DNA of 38,084 nucleotides from Candidatus Peribacteria bacterium (GTDB lineage: Bacteria; Patescibacteriota; Gracilibacteria; Peribacterales; Peribacteraceae): positions 1 to 38,084 of the forward strand of contig SICS01000008.1 in the NCBI GenBank assembly GCA_009691305.1, given 5' to 3'. Below, piece after piece: positions 26,709-34,621 of the stretch (position 1 is its first letter; every line of letters starts with the position of its first letter). The notes below the pieces were generated by a model. It was given only the letters and a program-made list of their open reading frames with translations. It searched no databases and was not told the origin of the DNA. The position numbers and the translations under genes are program-made.

Positions 26709-27965
26709 ATGCAACAACAATCGGTCGTGTCGCGGATGGTCCGCTCACCGCTGACGTCGTGGGTCCTCCTTGCCGGAGTACTCGTCCTCATCCTCATGCA
26801 GGCGTACCATCCGTGGTGGCGCACGCACCTGGAGGCGGACATCGGCACGTTCCACGCTCGGGCGGTCCACTTTTTGAAGAACGGCACCTGGGCGGGCATG
26901 GAGTACAACGAGTACCAGCCGGGCGCGCTGTGGTTCTTCGTCTTCGTCGCGTCGTTCACGGCTAACTTCGCGAACTACGACGCGTACCTGACGGCGATCA
27001 TCTTCATCAACGTGCTGTTGATCGTGTTGCACTTCCTCCTCTTTGAACGGTTCAGCCACCGCGCGGCGCCCCTCGTGTTTGTGGCCCTCGTGGCCGCAGC
27101 CGGTCCAATCCTCCTGTACCGCTTCGAATTGCTCGTGAGCCTCCTCACGGTCTGCGCGTGGGTCCTCTTCCGACGGAACCGGATGGAACTCGCCGCATTG
27201 CTTACGGGGCTTGCGGTCAGCATCAAACTGTACCCCATCGTCCTATTCCCGCTCCTCGTCGCGCCATCCCTGAAGGCTCGCGATTGGGCGGAGTGCTTCC
27301 GGACATCGCTGTTCTTTGGGATCGGCGTGCTCGCGCCCGTCACGTTCGCTGTGCAATTCGGGGCCACGATCACAGATATTCTCCATGGCATAGCGGTCCA
27401 TGGGCTCAAGCCCGTCGGACTGGAAGGGCTGTGGGGCGCCGTCGTCACCGCGCTCCAATGGATCCTTTCGATCCCTCTGCACATCACGCCCGGGTTCGGC
27501 GTCCATGGCCTCACGTCCGATCTGCCCTTCCTGTCTAACACGCTGCTCAATTCCATCTGGATCCTCCCGACAGGAATCGTGTTGTTCTGCATCCTGTATG
27601 TCGGACGCAAGCGCGGCTTCACCGATCCCGGCTATGCTTGCCTGCTCCTGCTCACATTCCTGACGTTCTCCAAAGTCGTAAACCCGCAGTACCTGTGGTG
27701 GGCGACGGCCTTCATTCCGCTCATGCCAGTGTCATGGTTCGGTCGGGAAACGAGGAAGATGATCGTCTTCATCGTGCTCGCATGCCTGCTCGTGACACAG
27801 ATCGTGTATCCTCTCTACTACACGGAATTCCTCAAGTGGTACGACGGGGCATCGGACACATCGCCGTTCCTGTTTACCATCATGGCCATTCGGAATGTCG
27901 TGATGGTGGCGCTTGTCGTGATAGGCACAGAGCGGCTCTTCCATCTTCCGAAAACCGCCGCATGA
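26709..27965 (+). CDS. GT87/DUF2029-like polyprenyl-phosphate-sugar glycosyltransferase
   Basis: 418 residues, about 10 membrane spans. GT-C layout with an acidic residue in the first loop (LEADIGTFHARAVHFLKNG), YNEYQPGALWFF, the GT87-type block LLTGLAVSIKLYPIVLFPLL, and FSKVVNPQYLWWATAFIPL near the C-terminus, both seen in GT87 mannosyltransferases such as PimE. It probably transfers a sugar from a lipid carrier on the outer face of the membrane. It is divergent from the ALG10-like gene and belongs to the same glycosylation block. Confidence 0.8.
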   Translation: MQQQSVVSRMVRSPLTSWVLLAGVLVLILMQAYHPWWRTHLEADIGTFHARAVHFLKNGTWAGMEYNEYQPGALWFFVFVASFTANFANYDAYLTAIIFINVLLIVLHFLLFERFSHRAAPLVFVALVAAAGPILLYRFELLVSLLTVCAWVLFRRNRMELAALLTGLAVSIKLYPIVLFPLLVAPSLKARDWAECFRTSLFFGIGVLAPVTFAVQFGATITDILHGIAVHGLKPVGLEGLWGAVVTALQWILSIPLHITPGFGVHGLTSDLPFLSNTLLNSIWILPTGIVLFCILYVGRKRGFTDPGYACLLLLTFLTFSKVVNPQYLWWATAFIPLMPVSWFGRETRKMIVFIVLACLLVTQIVYPLYYTEFLKWYDGASDTSPFLFTIMAIRNVVMVALVVIGTERLFHLPKTAA

Positions 27966-27966
27966 G

Positions 27967-28413
27967 CTATTGGCCGGGCACAAAGCCCGCAGCCTCCGCC
28001 ACCGCTGCATTGGGGAAGTAGATCCGATTTACAGGAGAGAGATTTTGCGCTGACCGTGACGTGACCGGATAATATTTCTTCCCGCGCTTGGAGGCGACGA
28101 ACTGCATGCCGGAGGGAATGGATACCGACGTGACTTCTTTGAGGAGATCGCGAGCGGCAAATTGGAATGATCCGCTCCCATTGGGGATGATGAGCGTACC
28201 GCCGAAGAAGATTCTTGCATTACCGATAGTATCGCCAAAGATGGTGCCGTCCCTCGCCCCGAGAATCCGAACGACGGGAATCTGCGGCCTTGCATCTGCC
28301 TGAAGAACAATCGGCATGCTTTCCTGTTCCGTGATCCGAAGAATCGTGCCCAGCAGCATCCCCAGGATCAGGGCGAAGAGAATCGCAAGAATGATGAGAA
28401 TCCTTTGGCGCAT
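27967..28413 (-). CDS. Single-span membrane protein with degenerate Ada-like metal-binding tail
   Basis: 148 residues from the ATG at 28413 (the open frame reaches a TTG at 28446, but the hydrophobic N-terminus starts at MRQRILIILAILFALILGML). A soluble domain follows outside. The C-terminal 40 residues (FVASKRGKKYYPVTSRSAQN ... AAVAEAAGFVPGQ) follow the pattern of the small Ada-like/nuclease-associated tail, normally KYHxPxCxxAxxI...AxxxGYxPC, but with its cysteines replaced. The stop is one base from the convergent GT87-like stop. Function unknown. Confidence 0.7.
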   Translation of the reverse strand: MRQRILIILAILFALILGMLLGTILRITEQESMPIVLQADARPQIPVVRILGARDGTIFGDTIGNARIFFGGTLIIPNGSGSFQFAARDLLKEVTSVSIPSGMQFVASKRGKKYYPVTSRSAQNLSPVNRIYFPNAAVAEAAGFVPGQ

Positions 28414-28511
28414 TGCCCCACAGTGGCCTGCAGAAAGACAGCTCAACAGGGGCGTTGAAAGATTTCTTTTGCGACTATCTCATTTTATTAGATCCTGAAG
28501 CCACAAAATCG

Positions 28512-28531
28512 GTTCCACACCACTGTGGAAC
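28512..28531 (-). terminator. Intrinsic terminator (GTTCCACA hairpin family)
   Basis: On the minus strand GTTCCACA-GTGG-TGTGGAAC, a perfect 8-bp stem, is followed by CGATTTTG. It lies downstream of the gene at 28679-29125 and is nearly identical to the hairpins at 1885 and 34272. Confidence 0.6.
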
Positions 28532-28558
28532 ATCGTCCCAAAACCCCCTATCCCCAAA

Positions 28559-28655
28559 CCCCTTTCCCCCTGCACGGGAGAAAGGGGCTTACCAAATTCC
28601 ATGCAAACCCAATCCCCCCCCTCTCCCTGCGCCGAAGGCGCTGGGGGAGGGGTCG
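28559..28655. repeat. C/G-rich palindromic repeat pair
   Basis: First hairpin CCCCTTTC-N13-GAAAGGGG (28559-28587), second around GCGCC-GAA-GGCGC (28629-28641) extended by C-rich and G-rich flanks. It fills the 28414-28678 spacer together with the terminator; I see no gene there. Confidence 0.5.
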
Positions 28656-28678
28656 GGGGAGGGGGTAAAGGATCCGAA

Positions 28679-29125
28679 TTACTTCTTCGACGATGACGAT
28701 GCCCCTGCGCTGGACGGCGGCGTGATCTGCACGGGGACGACGTCGACGATCTTGTCCGAGATCGGGTCGTAGAGGATCGCGCGATCGTTGGTGACGATCA
28801 GGTGGTCGCCGTTCTTGGCCTTGGCGTAGAAGGCGTTCCGCTCGCGCAGCTGCTTCACGTCGACAATCGTGGCGACGGTCGGCTCAATGCCTGCAGGGAT
28901 GGTGTACAGCCTGCGGACCTTCTCGATGACCTGCTTGGCAACTTCCTGGTTCTGAGCCTCATTACCGCCGGTCTGGCCAACCTGGACGGAAAGTTGGGCG
29001 AGCTTGTTCTCGGCATCTCGGCGGCGCATGTCGAGGACGACAATGACAACGACTAGTGCCAAAAGGAGGACAATCATGAGGGGTTTCGGGCGGCTTTTCT
29101 TAGGGCTTTCAGAAGTGATATCCAT
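28679..29125 (-). CDS. Bitopic membrane protein with coiled coil, unknown function
   Basis: 148 residues from the ATG at 29125; the frame can be extended to 29236 but the extra residues lie across the divergent promoter. Basic N-terminus, one span (PLMIVLLLALVVVIVVLDM), a short coiled coil (RRRDAENKLAQLSVQV), and an exported domain with DHLIVTNDRAILYDPISDKI followed by a Ser-rich tail. I do not recognise the family. It is divergent from purC. Confidence 0.75.
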   Translation of the reverse strand: MDITSESPKKSRPKPLMIVLLLALVVVIVVLDMRRRDAENKLAQLSVQVGQTGGNEAQNQEVAKQVIEKVRRLYTIPAGIEPTVATIVDVKQLRERNAFYAKAKNGDHLIVTNDRAILYDPISDKIVDVVPVQITPPSSAGASSSSKK

Positions 29126-29184
29126 TGAAAAAAGGGGAAATGTCGTGTGGATGCTAAGCCCTTCCACCGGACAAATCAAATCCG

Positions 29185-29190
29185 TATGAT
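29185..29190 (+). promoter_or_regulatory. -10 box of purC, leaderless spacing
   Basis: TATGAT, then six C residues, then the ATG at 29197. There is no room for, and no trace of, a Shine-Dalgarno sequence. Confidence 0.55.
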
Positions 29191-29196
29191 CCCCCC

Positions 29197-30168
29197 ATGA
29201 TGTCCACCGCCGCCCTACGGCCTTTTCTAACGACAACGCTCGATTCTAGCGATATTTCAGGGCTCGGAGCCAAATACACCGGGAAGGTGCGGGACGTGTA
29301 TACCGAAGGGGACCGGGTGATCCTCATTTCCACGGACCGCCAGTCAGCGTTCGACTACCAGTGGTGCACCATTCCGCTCAAAGGGCAGGTCCTCAACCAG
29401 CTCAGTAACTGGTGGTTCGAACAGGTGAAGGACGTGATGCCCACCCACGTGGTGGCCGTCCCCGACCCCAACGTCACCGTCGCCAAGCGGCTGAAGATGT
29501 TGAAAGTGGAAGTCGTCGTCCGCGCCTACATGACGGGATCGACGTCGACCTCCATCTGGGTGAATTATGAGAAGGGCGTGCGGGACTTTTGCGGCAATCC
29601 CCTCCCCGACGGGATCAAGAAGAACCAGAAGCTCGACAAGACCATCTTCACCCCGTCGACGAAGCCGGAAACGGGACACGATGAATCGATGAGCCCGGCG
29701 CAGCTGATCGCCCTGGGGCTGACGACGCCCGAGGAGATCGGACTGGTGAAGGAGTACGCGTTCGCGCTGTTCAAACGCGGACAAGAGGTTGCTGCAAAAC
29801 GTGGCTTGATCCTGGTCGATACCAAGTACGAATTTGGGTATGACTCCAACGGCGTGCTCCGCGTAGGCGACGAAGTCCACACGCCCGATTCTTCCCGCTA
29901 CTGGGTCGCCGCCAGCTACGCCGAGCGCTTTGCGCAGGGAAAGGAACCCGAGTCGCTCGACAAAGAGTTCTTCCGACTATGGCTCAAGGAACAGGGCTTC
30001 GTGGATGATGGCCGGCCGCGCCCCGCAGTGACGGATGATGTGCGCGTTATGCTCGCGGAAAAATATATCAACCTGTACGAAAAGATGACCGGCCTCGAGT
30101 TCCATGTGCCGCAGGACCCCGACGTGATCGGCAGGATCAAGAAAAACCTGCAGGTCCATGCTGCCTGA
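29197..30168 (+). CDS. purC: Phosphoribosylaminoimidazole-succinocarboxamide (SAICAR) synthase
   Basis: 323 residues. Joins CAIR and aspartate with ATP in purine synthesis; the product is the substrate of PurB, also in this window. Visible motifs are YTGKVRDVYTEGDRVILIST (ATP-binding glycine-rich part), STDRQSAFDY, LKMLKVEVVVRAYMTGSTS, GKNQKLDK-like GIKKNQKLD, LILVDTKYEFGYD, and DEVHTPDSSRYW. The length fits the longer SAICAR synthase subtype (about 300). ATG ATG at the start leaves two choices; 29197 is preferred by promoter spacing. The stop is 2 bases from the convergent DUF192 gene. Confidence 0.96.
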   Translation: MMSTAALRPFLTTTLDSSDISGLGAKYTGKVRDVYTEGDRVILISTDRQSAFDYQWCTIPLKGQVLNQLSNWWFEQVKDVMPTHVVAVPDPNVTVAKRLKMLKVEVVVRAYMTGSTSTSIWVNYEKGVRDFCGNPLPDGIKKNQKLDKTIFTPSTKPETGHDESMSPAQLIALGLTTPEEIGLVKEYAFALFKRGQEVAAKRGLILVDTKYEFGYDSNGVLRVGDEVHTPDSSRYWVAASYAERFAQGKEPESLDKEFFRLWLKEQGFVDDGRPRPAVTDDVRVMLAEKYINLYEKMTGLEFHVPQDPDVIGRIKKNLQVHAA

Positions 30169-30170
30169 AT

Positions 30171-30638
30171 CTACCAGCTCAAATGCCATCCTTTGGCGAT
30201 ACCCTGCCGCTGCACATAGCCCGCCGGCACTTCGAGTGCGAACGCCGACGACGCGCCGTAGGACACATACTGCGCACAGGGGTCCGCCTCACACGGGACC
30301 ATCGTCGACGCAGAAACGACGTTCCTCTGGTCATCGAAGAAGATGATGTCGAGCGGGATCAGCGTGTTCTTCATCCAGAACGCCAGCTCCTGCGGCTGGT
30401 CGAACAGGAAGAGCATGCCCGATCCCTCCGCAAGCCCCGTGCGCCCCATCAACCCCAACGCACGCTGCTCCTCCGTCATCGCCAATTCCACATCCAGTTC
30501 AATCCGCTTCCCTTCAGGCGACTCCAGAGTGACTGCCATCTTGTCGAATGACACTTTGACCGATGAAGCAGATGAGCAAGCAGAAAGAACAAGTACGAGG
30601 CCTATCAAAACTCCAGAGAGGGAAATTGCTTTCGTCAT
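30171..30638 (-). CDS. DUF192-family lipoprotein
   Basis: 155 residues. The N-terminal lipoprotein signal ends in a lipobox (VLSAC, Cys21), so it should be anchored to the outer face of the membrane. The mature part is a DUF192 domain: IELDVELAMTEEQRALGLMG, GMLFLFDQPQELAFWMKNTLIPLDIIFFD and YALEV-like AFALEVPAGYV. DUF192 proteins are small beta-rich proteins of unknown role. It starts 3 bases after rpe in the same direction, so both share one transcript. Confidence 0.9.
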   Translation of the reverse strand: MTKAISLSGVLIGLVLVLSACSSASSVKVSFDKMAVTLESPEGKRIELDVELAMTEEQRALGLMGRTGLAEGSGMLFLFDQPQELAFWMKNTLIPLDIIFFDDQRNVVSASTMVPCEADPCAQYVSYGASSAFALEVPAGYVQRQGIAKGWHLSW

Positions 30639-30641
30639 AAT

Positions 30642-31289
30642 TCATGCAGTACGAAGAGCTTCAATCGCCCCCTTCCGATCCTGAGCATCAAAAATGAAAC
30701 TCGCAGACACTAGGTTATTCGCCCCCGCCTTCTTGCACTCTGCTGCCGTCAAAGAGTCGATGCCACCATCCATCTGAATCATGAGTTCCGGATGGGCCTT
30801 GCGGAGCGCGGTGACCTTCCCGAGCACTTCGGGCATAAACTTCTGCCCGCTGAACCCCGGATGCACCGACATGATGAGGACAAGGTCGACCTCATCGACG
30901 ACATCGCCAATCGCACTCACCGGCGTCCCGGGATTGAGGGCTATGCCGGCGGTCGCTCCGGCTTTATGGATATGGCTGATGATATCTTTCCGGTCTGCAG
31001 TGGAGGCCACCGCTTCGGCATGGAACGTAATGTTCTTCGCGCCAACGGCAAAAAATTCCTTCAGGCGCTCTTTGGGGTTGCTGACCATCAGGTGCACATC
31101 GAGTGGCAGCGACGTCTTGAGATGCTTGAGCACGGGCGCGCCAAAGCTGAGGTTCGGCACGAAGTGCCCGTCCATCACGTCGACCTGCAGCCAGTCGGCG
31201 TACGACTCAATGCTCGTCACCTCGTCCTGCAAGTGCGCGAGGTCGCACGAGAGGATGGAGGGGGTGATGAAGACGGATTTTTTGGCCAC
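30642..31289 (-). CDS. rpe: Ribulose-phosphate 3-epimerase
   Basis: 215 residues from a GTG at 31289; the open frame continues to 31526 without epimerase-like sequence, and a TATGAT box lies exactly 6 bases before this GTG. TIM barrel: TPSILSCDLAHL, DVMDGHFVPNLSFG (metal ligand Asp), DVHLMVSNP (ligand His), ALNPGTPV, MSVHPGFSGQKF (phosphate and substrate loop) and QMDGGI (second catalytic Asp). Interconverts ribulose-5-phosphate and xylulose-5-phosphate. rpiB and tpiA are close by, giving a small sugar-phosphate cluster. Confidence 0.96.
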   Translation of the reverse strand: MAKKSVFITPSILSCDLAHLQDEVTSIESYADWLQVDVMDGHFVPNLSFGAPVLKHLKTSLPLDVHLMVSNPKERLKEFFAVGAKNITFHAEAVASTADRKDIISHIHKAGATAGIALNPGTPVSAIGDVVDEVDLVLIMSVHPGFSGQKFMPEVLGKVTALRKAHPELMIQMDGGIDSLTAAECKKAGANNLVSASFIFDAQDRKGAIEALRTA

Positions 31290-31295
31290 GGAACT

Positions 31296-31301
31296 ATCAT
31301 A
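31296..31301 (-). promoter_or_regulatory. -10 box of rpe, leaderless spacing
   Basis: TATGAT-AGTTCC-GTG, preceded by CTG. It fixes the start codon at 31289. Confidence 0.55.
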
Positions 31302-31359
31302 CAGCAATCTCCGCCACCATAAGTTGCAGGGAAGAGAATGTGGAGTAATGTAAACTCTA

Positions 31360-31908
31360 ATGGAAACTTCTGAAGCAATCCCGGTGGAGACCCCCGCATC
31401 TGTACAGGAGATACGCGACGTGCGGCAGCCGTACTCGGACGAGACCCTTGGGACTCTTCTGGAACAGTACGCCGAAACCGCCAGGAAAAATTTTGGAAGT
31501 GGAGCGAAAGCGCAGGTCTTCACCATGAAATTCTATGGGCCCTCCAATCCAGAAAGGCGTTCCCGTGCAATACAGATCGCAACAGACACACTGAATACTC
31601 TCTGTGTGGGGTTCCGCCGCACAATCACATTACGGACACCAGTAATGCGGGATGCGACGCAGGCTGTCGTGGAGGAAGGGATCCATCTCGACCCGAATGA
31701 TCCAATCAGCGATATGAGCCTCCTGATTGATGACACTACCAGCCATGTCACTGATCCAACCACTGACAAAGAGCCCCTTCCGAAGCAGAAGACACCCAAG
31801 GTACCCGAGAAAAATACGGTTGGTGCCGCTTCAGACGCCGCTTTGAACACGCTGAATACAATGAGGGAGAAGAGGAGAGCTGCCAAAAGAGCAGGGCAGA
31901 AACAGTGA
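31360..31908 (+). CDS. Hypothetical soluble protein
   Basis: 182 residues, no membrane span. The N-terminal part is acidic with a long helix (SDETLGTLLEQYAETARKNF); the middle has beta-rich character (AQVFTMKFYGP, GFRRTITLRTPVM); the C-terminal 60 residues are disordered, rich in Pro, Thr and Lys, ending in a basic helix (REKRRAAKRAGQKQ) that might bind nucleic acid. I do not recognise the family. Its stop abuts the convergent rpiB stop. A TAATGT/TAAACT box lies directly upstream of the ATG. Confidence 0.75.
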   Translation: METSEAIPVETPASVQEIRDVRQPYSDETLGTLLEQYAETARKNFGSGAKAQVFTMKFYGPSNPERRSRAIQIATDTLNTLCVGFRRTITLRTPVMRDATQAVVEEGIHLDPNDPISDMSLLIDDTTSHVTDPTTDKEPLPKQKTPKVPEKNTVGAASDAALNTLNTMREKRRAAKRAGQKQ

Positions 31909-32343
31909 TCACTCCAAATCCTCAATCCTCTTCACATGCCGTCCGCCTTCGAACTCGGTTTCGAGGAATGCGTCGACCATCTTCTTCGCGAGTTCCGGGT
32001 CCAGCATGCGTCCACCCAGGCTGAGGACATTCGCGTCATTGTGCTGGCGCGTGATGATGGCGTCGTCGACCGTGCAGCACCGCGCTGCGCGGATGCCGCG
32101 AACTTTGTTGGCAGCGATGGATTCCCCGATCCCGCTGCCGCCGAAGACGATGCCAGGGCACTTCTGCTCAAGAACGACTGCGCATGCCTTGCGGATGAAC
32201 GGCGGGTAATCGACCTGCTCCTCGGAGAACGTCCCCTCGTCGATCACATCAATCCCGCGATCGAACAGGTGCTTCTTGATGATTTCCTTGAGCGGGTAGC
32301 CGGCGTGGTCGGTGCCGATGGCAACACGGGGGATCTTCTTCAT
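31909..32343 (-). CDS. rpiB: Ribose-5-phosphate isomerase B
   Basis: 144 residues. Converts ribose-5-phosphate and ribulose-5-phosphate. Motifs: IGTDHAGYPLK, DEGTFSEEQVDYPPF, GGSGIGESIAANKVRGIRAA and HNDANVLSLGGR. The E. coli-type catalytic Cys in CGTGIG is Gly here (FGGSGIGES), while a Glu follows in the position used as catalytic base by the mycobacterial enzyme (GGSGNGE), so this is the Glu-dependent subtype. Divergent from tpiA with a 28-base spacer. Confidence 0.95.
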   Translation of the reverse strand: MKKIPRVAIGTDHAGYPLKEIIKKHLFDRGIDVIDEGTFSEEQVDYPPFIRKACAVVLEQKCPGIVFGGSGIGESIAANKVRGIRAARCCTVDDAIITRQHNDANVLSLGGRMLDPELAKKMVDAFLETEFEGGRHVKRIEDLE

Positions 32344-32356
32344 GCACCACCCATGC

Positions 32357-32362
32357 TACTCT
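32357..32362 (+). promoter_or_regulatory. Extended -10 of tpiA within the rpiB-tpiA spacer
   Basis: TGC-TACTCT lies 9 bases before the ATG at 32372. The opposite strand of the same bases offers TAGAGT as the rpiB -10. A 28-base region therefore serves two divergent genes, which leaves no room for long leaders. Confidence 0.45.
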
Positions 32363-32371
32363 ACCGGGCGT

Positions 32372-33082
32372 ATGGATCGGAAGTTCTTGATTGCCGCAAA
32401 TTGGAAGATGAACCCTGCCCCCGCAGGATTCGATGCTGCAGACTCCCCGTTCCGCGCGGAGAGCGCCGTCGATGTGATCGTTTTGCCCACATTCGTCGAC
32501 CTGCAGAAGGCGATTGCTGCGAAATTGTCTGTTGGAGGCCAGTGCGGCCGCTCGGAACCGTCCGGTGCCTTCACGGGGGACGTCAGCATCAGCCAACTCA
32601 AGGCACTCGGCTGCCGATACATCCTCTGTGGCCACTCGGAGCGGAGGAGACACCATGGCGAAACGGACAAGATGGTTGCAGAGCAGGCCATCGCGACACT
32701 CGAGGCGGGTCTCCACCCGATCGTTTGTGTGGGGGAAACCGAGGAAGAGCGGAAGGCTGGGAAAGAGAAAGACATCGTTAAAAAGCAGATGAAGGGGCTC
32801 CCCGCCGACGTCACGATTGCCTACGAACCGGTGTGGGCGATCGGCACGGGCAAGAACGCGACGCCCAAGGATGCACAAGAGATGCATGGCTTCATCCGTT
32901 CACTGCTGCCAAAAGACCAGCGTGAATCCACGCGTATCCTGTACGGCGGCTCCATGAATGCCGCGAATGCGGAGGAGCTCTTGAAGCAGGAAGATGTTGA
33001 CGGTGGGTTGATCGGGGGTGCGTCGTTAAAGCCTGACGAGTTCAGGAAGATTGTGGAAGCTGCTGAGGGACTCTCGAAATGA
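32372..33082 (+). CDS. tpiA: Triosephosphate isomerase
   Basis: 236 residues from the ATG at 32372; the longer frame from 32312 overlaps rpiB and is not TIM-like. Motifs: IAANWKMNPAP with the substrate-binding Asn and Lys, YILCGHSERR with the catalytic His, AYEPVWAIGTG with the catalytic Glu, YGGSMNAAN and GGLIGGASL phosphate loops. Slightly shorter than the usual 250. Connects glyceraldehyde-3-phosphate and dihydroxyacetone phosphate. The stop abuts the convergent dprA stop. Confidence 0.96.
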   Translation: MDRKFLIAANWKMNPAPAGFDAADSPFRAESAVDVIVLPTFVDLQKAIAAKLSVGGQCGRSEPSGAFTGDVSISQLKALGCRYILCGHSERRRHHGETDKMVAEQAIATLEAGLHPIVCVGETEEERKAGKEKDIVKKQMKGLPADVTIAYEPVWAIGTGKNATPKDAQEMHGFIRSLLPKDQRESTRILYGGSMNAANAEELLKQEDVDGGLIGGASLKPDEFRKIVEAAEGLSK

Positions 33083-34174
33083 TCAGCTACGAACCCACTG
33101 TCCACTCCCGACGTTCTTCACTGCGCCGTTCAATTCGAGCACGGTGAGGACCGAGCTGACGACAGATGTCATGAGGCCGCTCTTCTGCACGAGCTCATCA
33201 ACCGGTTGCGGCATCGTGGTGAGAACACCGAGAAGTGTCCGCTCATCATCCGTCTGAGCAACGTAGGAGCTCTTCTCGAGATCGTCTGACGGGACAATCA
33301 CGCCAATCTCCTCAAGAACATCTCTTGGAGAGCTCGTCAGCCGGGCCTGATGTTTCCTGACCAGCGCATGGCATCCGGCAAAATTCGGATCGAAGATCTG
33401 CCCAGGCACTGCGAAGACGTCGCGGCTGTAATCGAACGCCAGTTTCGCGGTGATAAGCGCGCCGCTACTCTCGGGCGCCTCCAGCACGATCGTTGCCAGG
33501 CTGAGCCCGGCGATGATGCGGTTGCGGAGGGGGAACGTGAACATATCGGGCGCCATCCGGAGAGGGAACTCGCTCAGGATGAGCCCGCCTGCCGCGACGA
33601 TCGTATCCGCAAGAGCTTTTGATTGTGGGGAAAGCGTCAGAAGCCCCTGCCCAAGGACGGCGACGGTCTTCCCGCCACCCGCAATGGTCTCTTCGGCCAC
33701 AAGCGAGTCGATCCCGCGGGCCAGACCGCTGACCGTCGTGATTTCCGCATGCACTAGGGCTCGCGTGTATTCCTGCGCCACACGCTTACCGTATCCCGTC
33801 ATCTTCCGGGTGCCCACCAGTGCGACCGACGGCCTCTGGAGGATGGACAGGTCGCCCCTGGCATAGAGGAAAATCGGTGCATCGGGGATCTGCTCGAGGC
33901 GCGCGGGATAGCTCTCGTCTGTGAGGGAGAGGATCACGGCGCCGGCCGATTCCAGGAGCTTCTCCTCCAGTTCTGCATCGCACTTCTCCAGTCGTTCCAG
34001 CACATTGCTGATCGTCTTTTCACGGCACCCGAGGCCACGCAGCAGTTCGGAATCAATGTGGTAGCTGGCATCGTCCAGTGTCCCGAAGACTTTGATGAGG
34101 GCATCGTGGCGTTCGCGGTTCAGGACTTGGATGCAGGACCAGAGGAGTGCCGATCGTCGTGAGGATGGGGTCAT
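33083..34174 (-). CDS. dprA: DNA-processing protein DprA
   Basis: 363 residues. N-terminal helical region, then the Rossmann-like DprA domain: SVALVGTRKMTGYGKRVAQE, SGLARGIDSLVAE, AVLGQGL, LSEFPLRM, FPLRNRIIAGLS and SGALITAKLAFDYSRDVFAVPG. A C-terminal winged-helix region follows (DELVQKSGLMTSVVSSVLTVLELNG). DprA loads RecA on incoming single-stranded DNA in natural transformation. Together with PilT it points to DNA uptake, although no ComEC is in the window. Confidence 0.95.
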   Translation of the reverse strand: MTPSSRRSALLWSCIQVLNRERHDALIKVFGTLDDASYHIDSELLRGLGCREKTISNVLERLEKCDAELEEKLLESAGAVILSLTDESYPARLEQIPDAPIFLYARGDLSILQRPSVALVGTRKMTGYGKRVAQEYTRALVHAEITTVSGLARGIDSLVAEETIAGGGKTVAVLGQGLLTLSPQSKALADTIVAAGGLILSEFPLRMAPDMFTFPLRNRIIAGLSLATIVLEAPESSGALITAKLAFDYSRDVFAVPGQIFDPNFAGCHALVRKHQARLTSSPRDVLEEIGVIVPSDDLEKSSYVAQTDDERTLLGVLTTMPQPVDELVQKSGLMTSVVSSVLTVLELNGAVKNVGSGQWVRS

Positions 34175-34271
34175 GCCATCACGCTACTGGCCGCAAGGAT
34201 TTGTAAAAGATGCCACCGAAAAGATTCTTTTTGGGTATGCTGTTTTTTGGCTTCAGAAAAACGTTTTTTCG

Positions 34272-34291
34272 GTTCCACACCCCTGTGGAAC
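34272..34291. repeat. GTTCCACA hairpin, third copy
   Basis: GTTCCACA-CCCC-TGTGGAAC, perfect 8-bp stem, in the spacer between the divergent genes dprA and 34365. The T-rich side (CGTTTTTTCG) lies before it on the plus strand, so it is not a clear terminator for either strand, and no gene reads toward it. This suggests a dispersed repeat rather than a simple terminator. Confidence 0.6.
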
Positions 34292-34364
34292 ATCCGCGGG
34301 TGAAATGGAAAAACGCATCAAAAAGATCTTGTCTTCGATTGTCACAGTCCTATGATCGCTTTTC

Positions 34365-34580
34365 ATGGATGACAACACGCCAGCAACGAAAGGTGATCTG
34401 CAGAGACTCGAAATGGGGCTCGAGAAGAGGCTCACCGATTCTATGGATATACGGTTTAAGAGCGTTAACGAAGGCATTGATCAAGTCTTAGATGTTCTCA
34501 TCCACGGTGAGAAGAGGACAAAGCGAAAGCTCCAAAACCATGAACAGCGCATTCGTGTTATCGAGAAGGTCTTGGCATAA
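34365..34580 (+). CDS. Small coiled-coil protein
   Basis: 71 residues, almost wholly helical: TKGDLQRLEMGLEKRLTDS at the N-terminus, then RFKSVNEGIDQVLDVL and a basic heptad region ending HEQRIRVIEKVLA. Small helical proteins of this kind (often with a T-K-x-D-L start) are common in CPR genomes; function unknown. TATGAT lies 8 bases before the ATG. tRNA-Thr follows 41 bases downstream. Confidence 0.7.
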   Translation: MDDNTPATKGDLQRLEMGLEKRLTDSMDIRFKSVNEGIDQVLDVLIHGEKRTKRKLQNHEQRIRVIEKVLA

Positions 34581-34621
34581 GGCTTGTCGAAAGGCCGAAA
34601 ATGCGGCATTCTGCGATGTAG

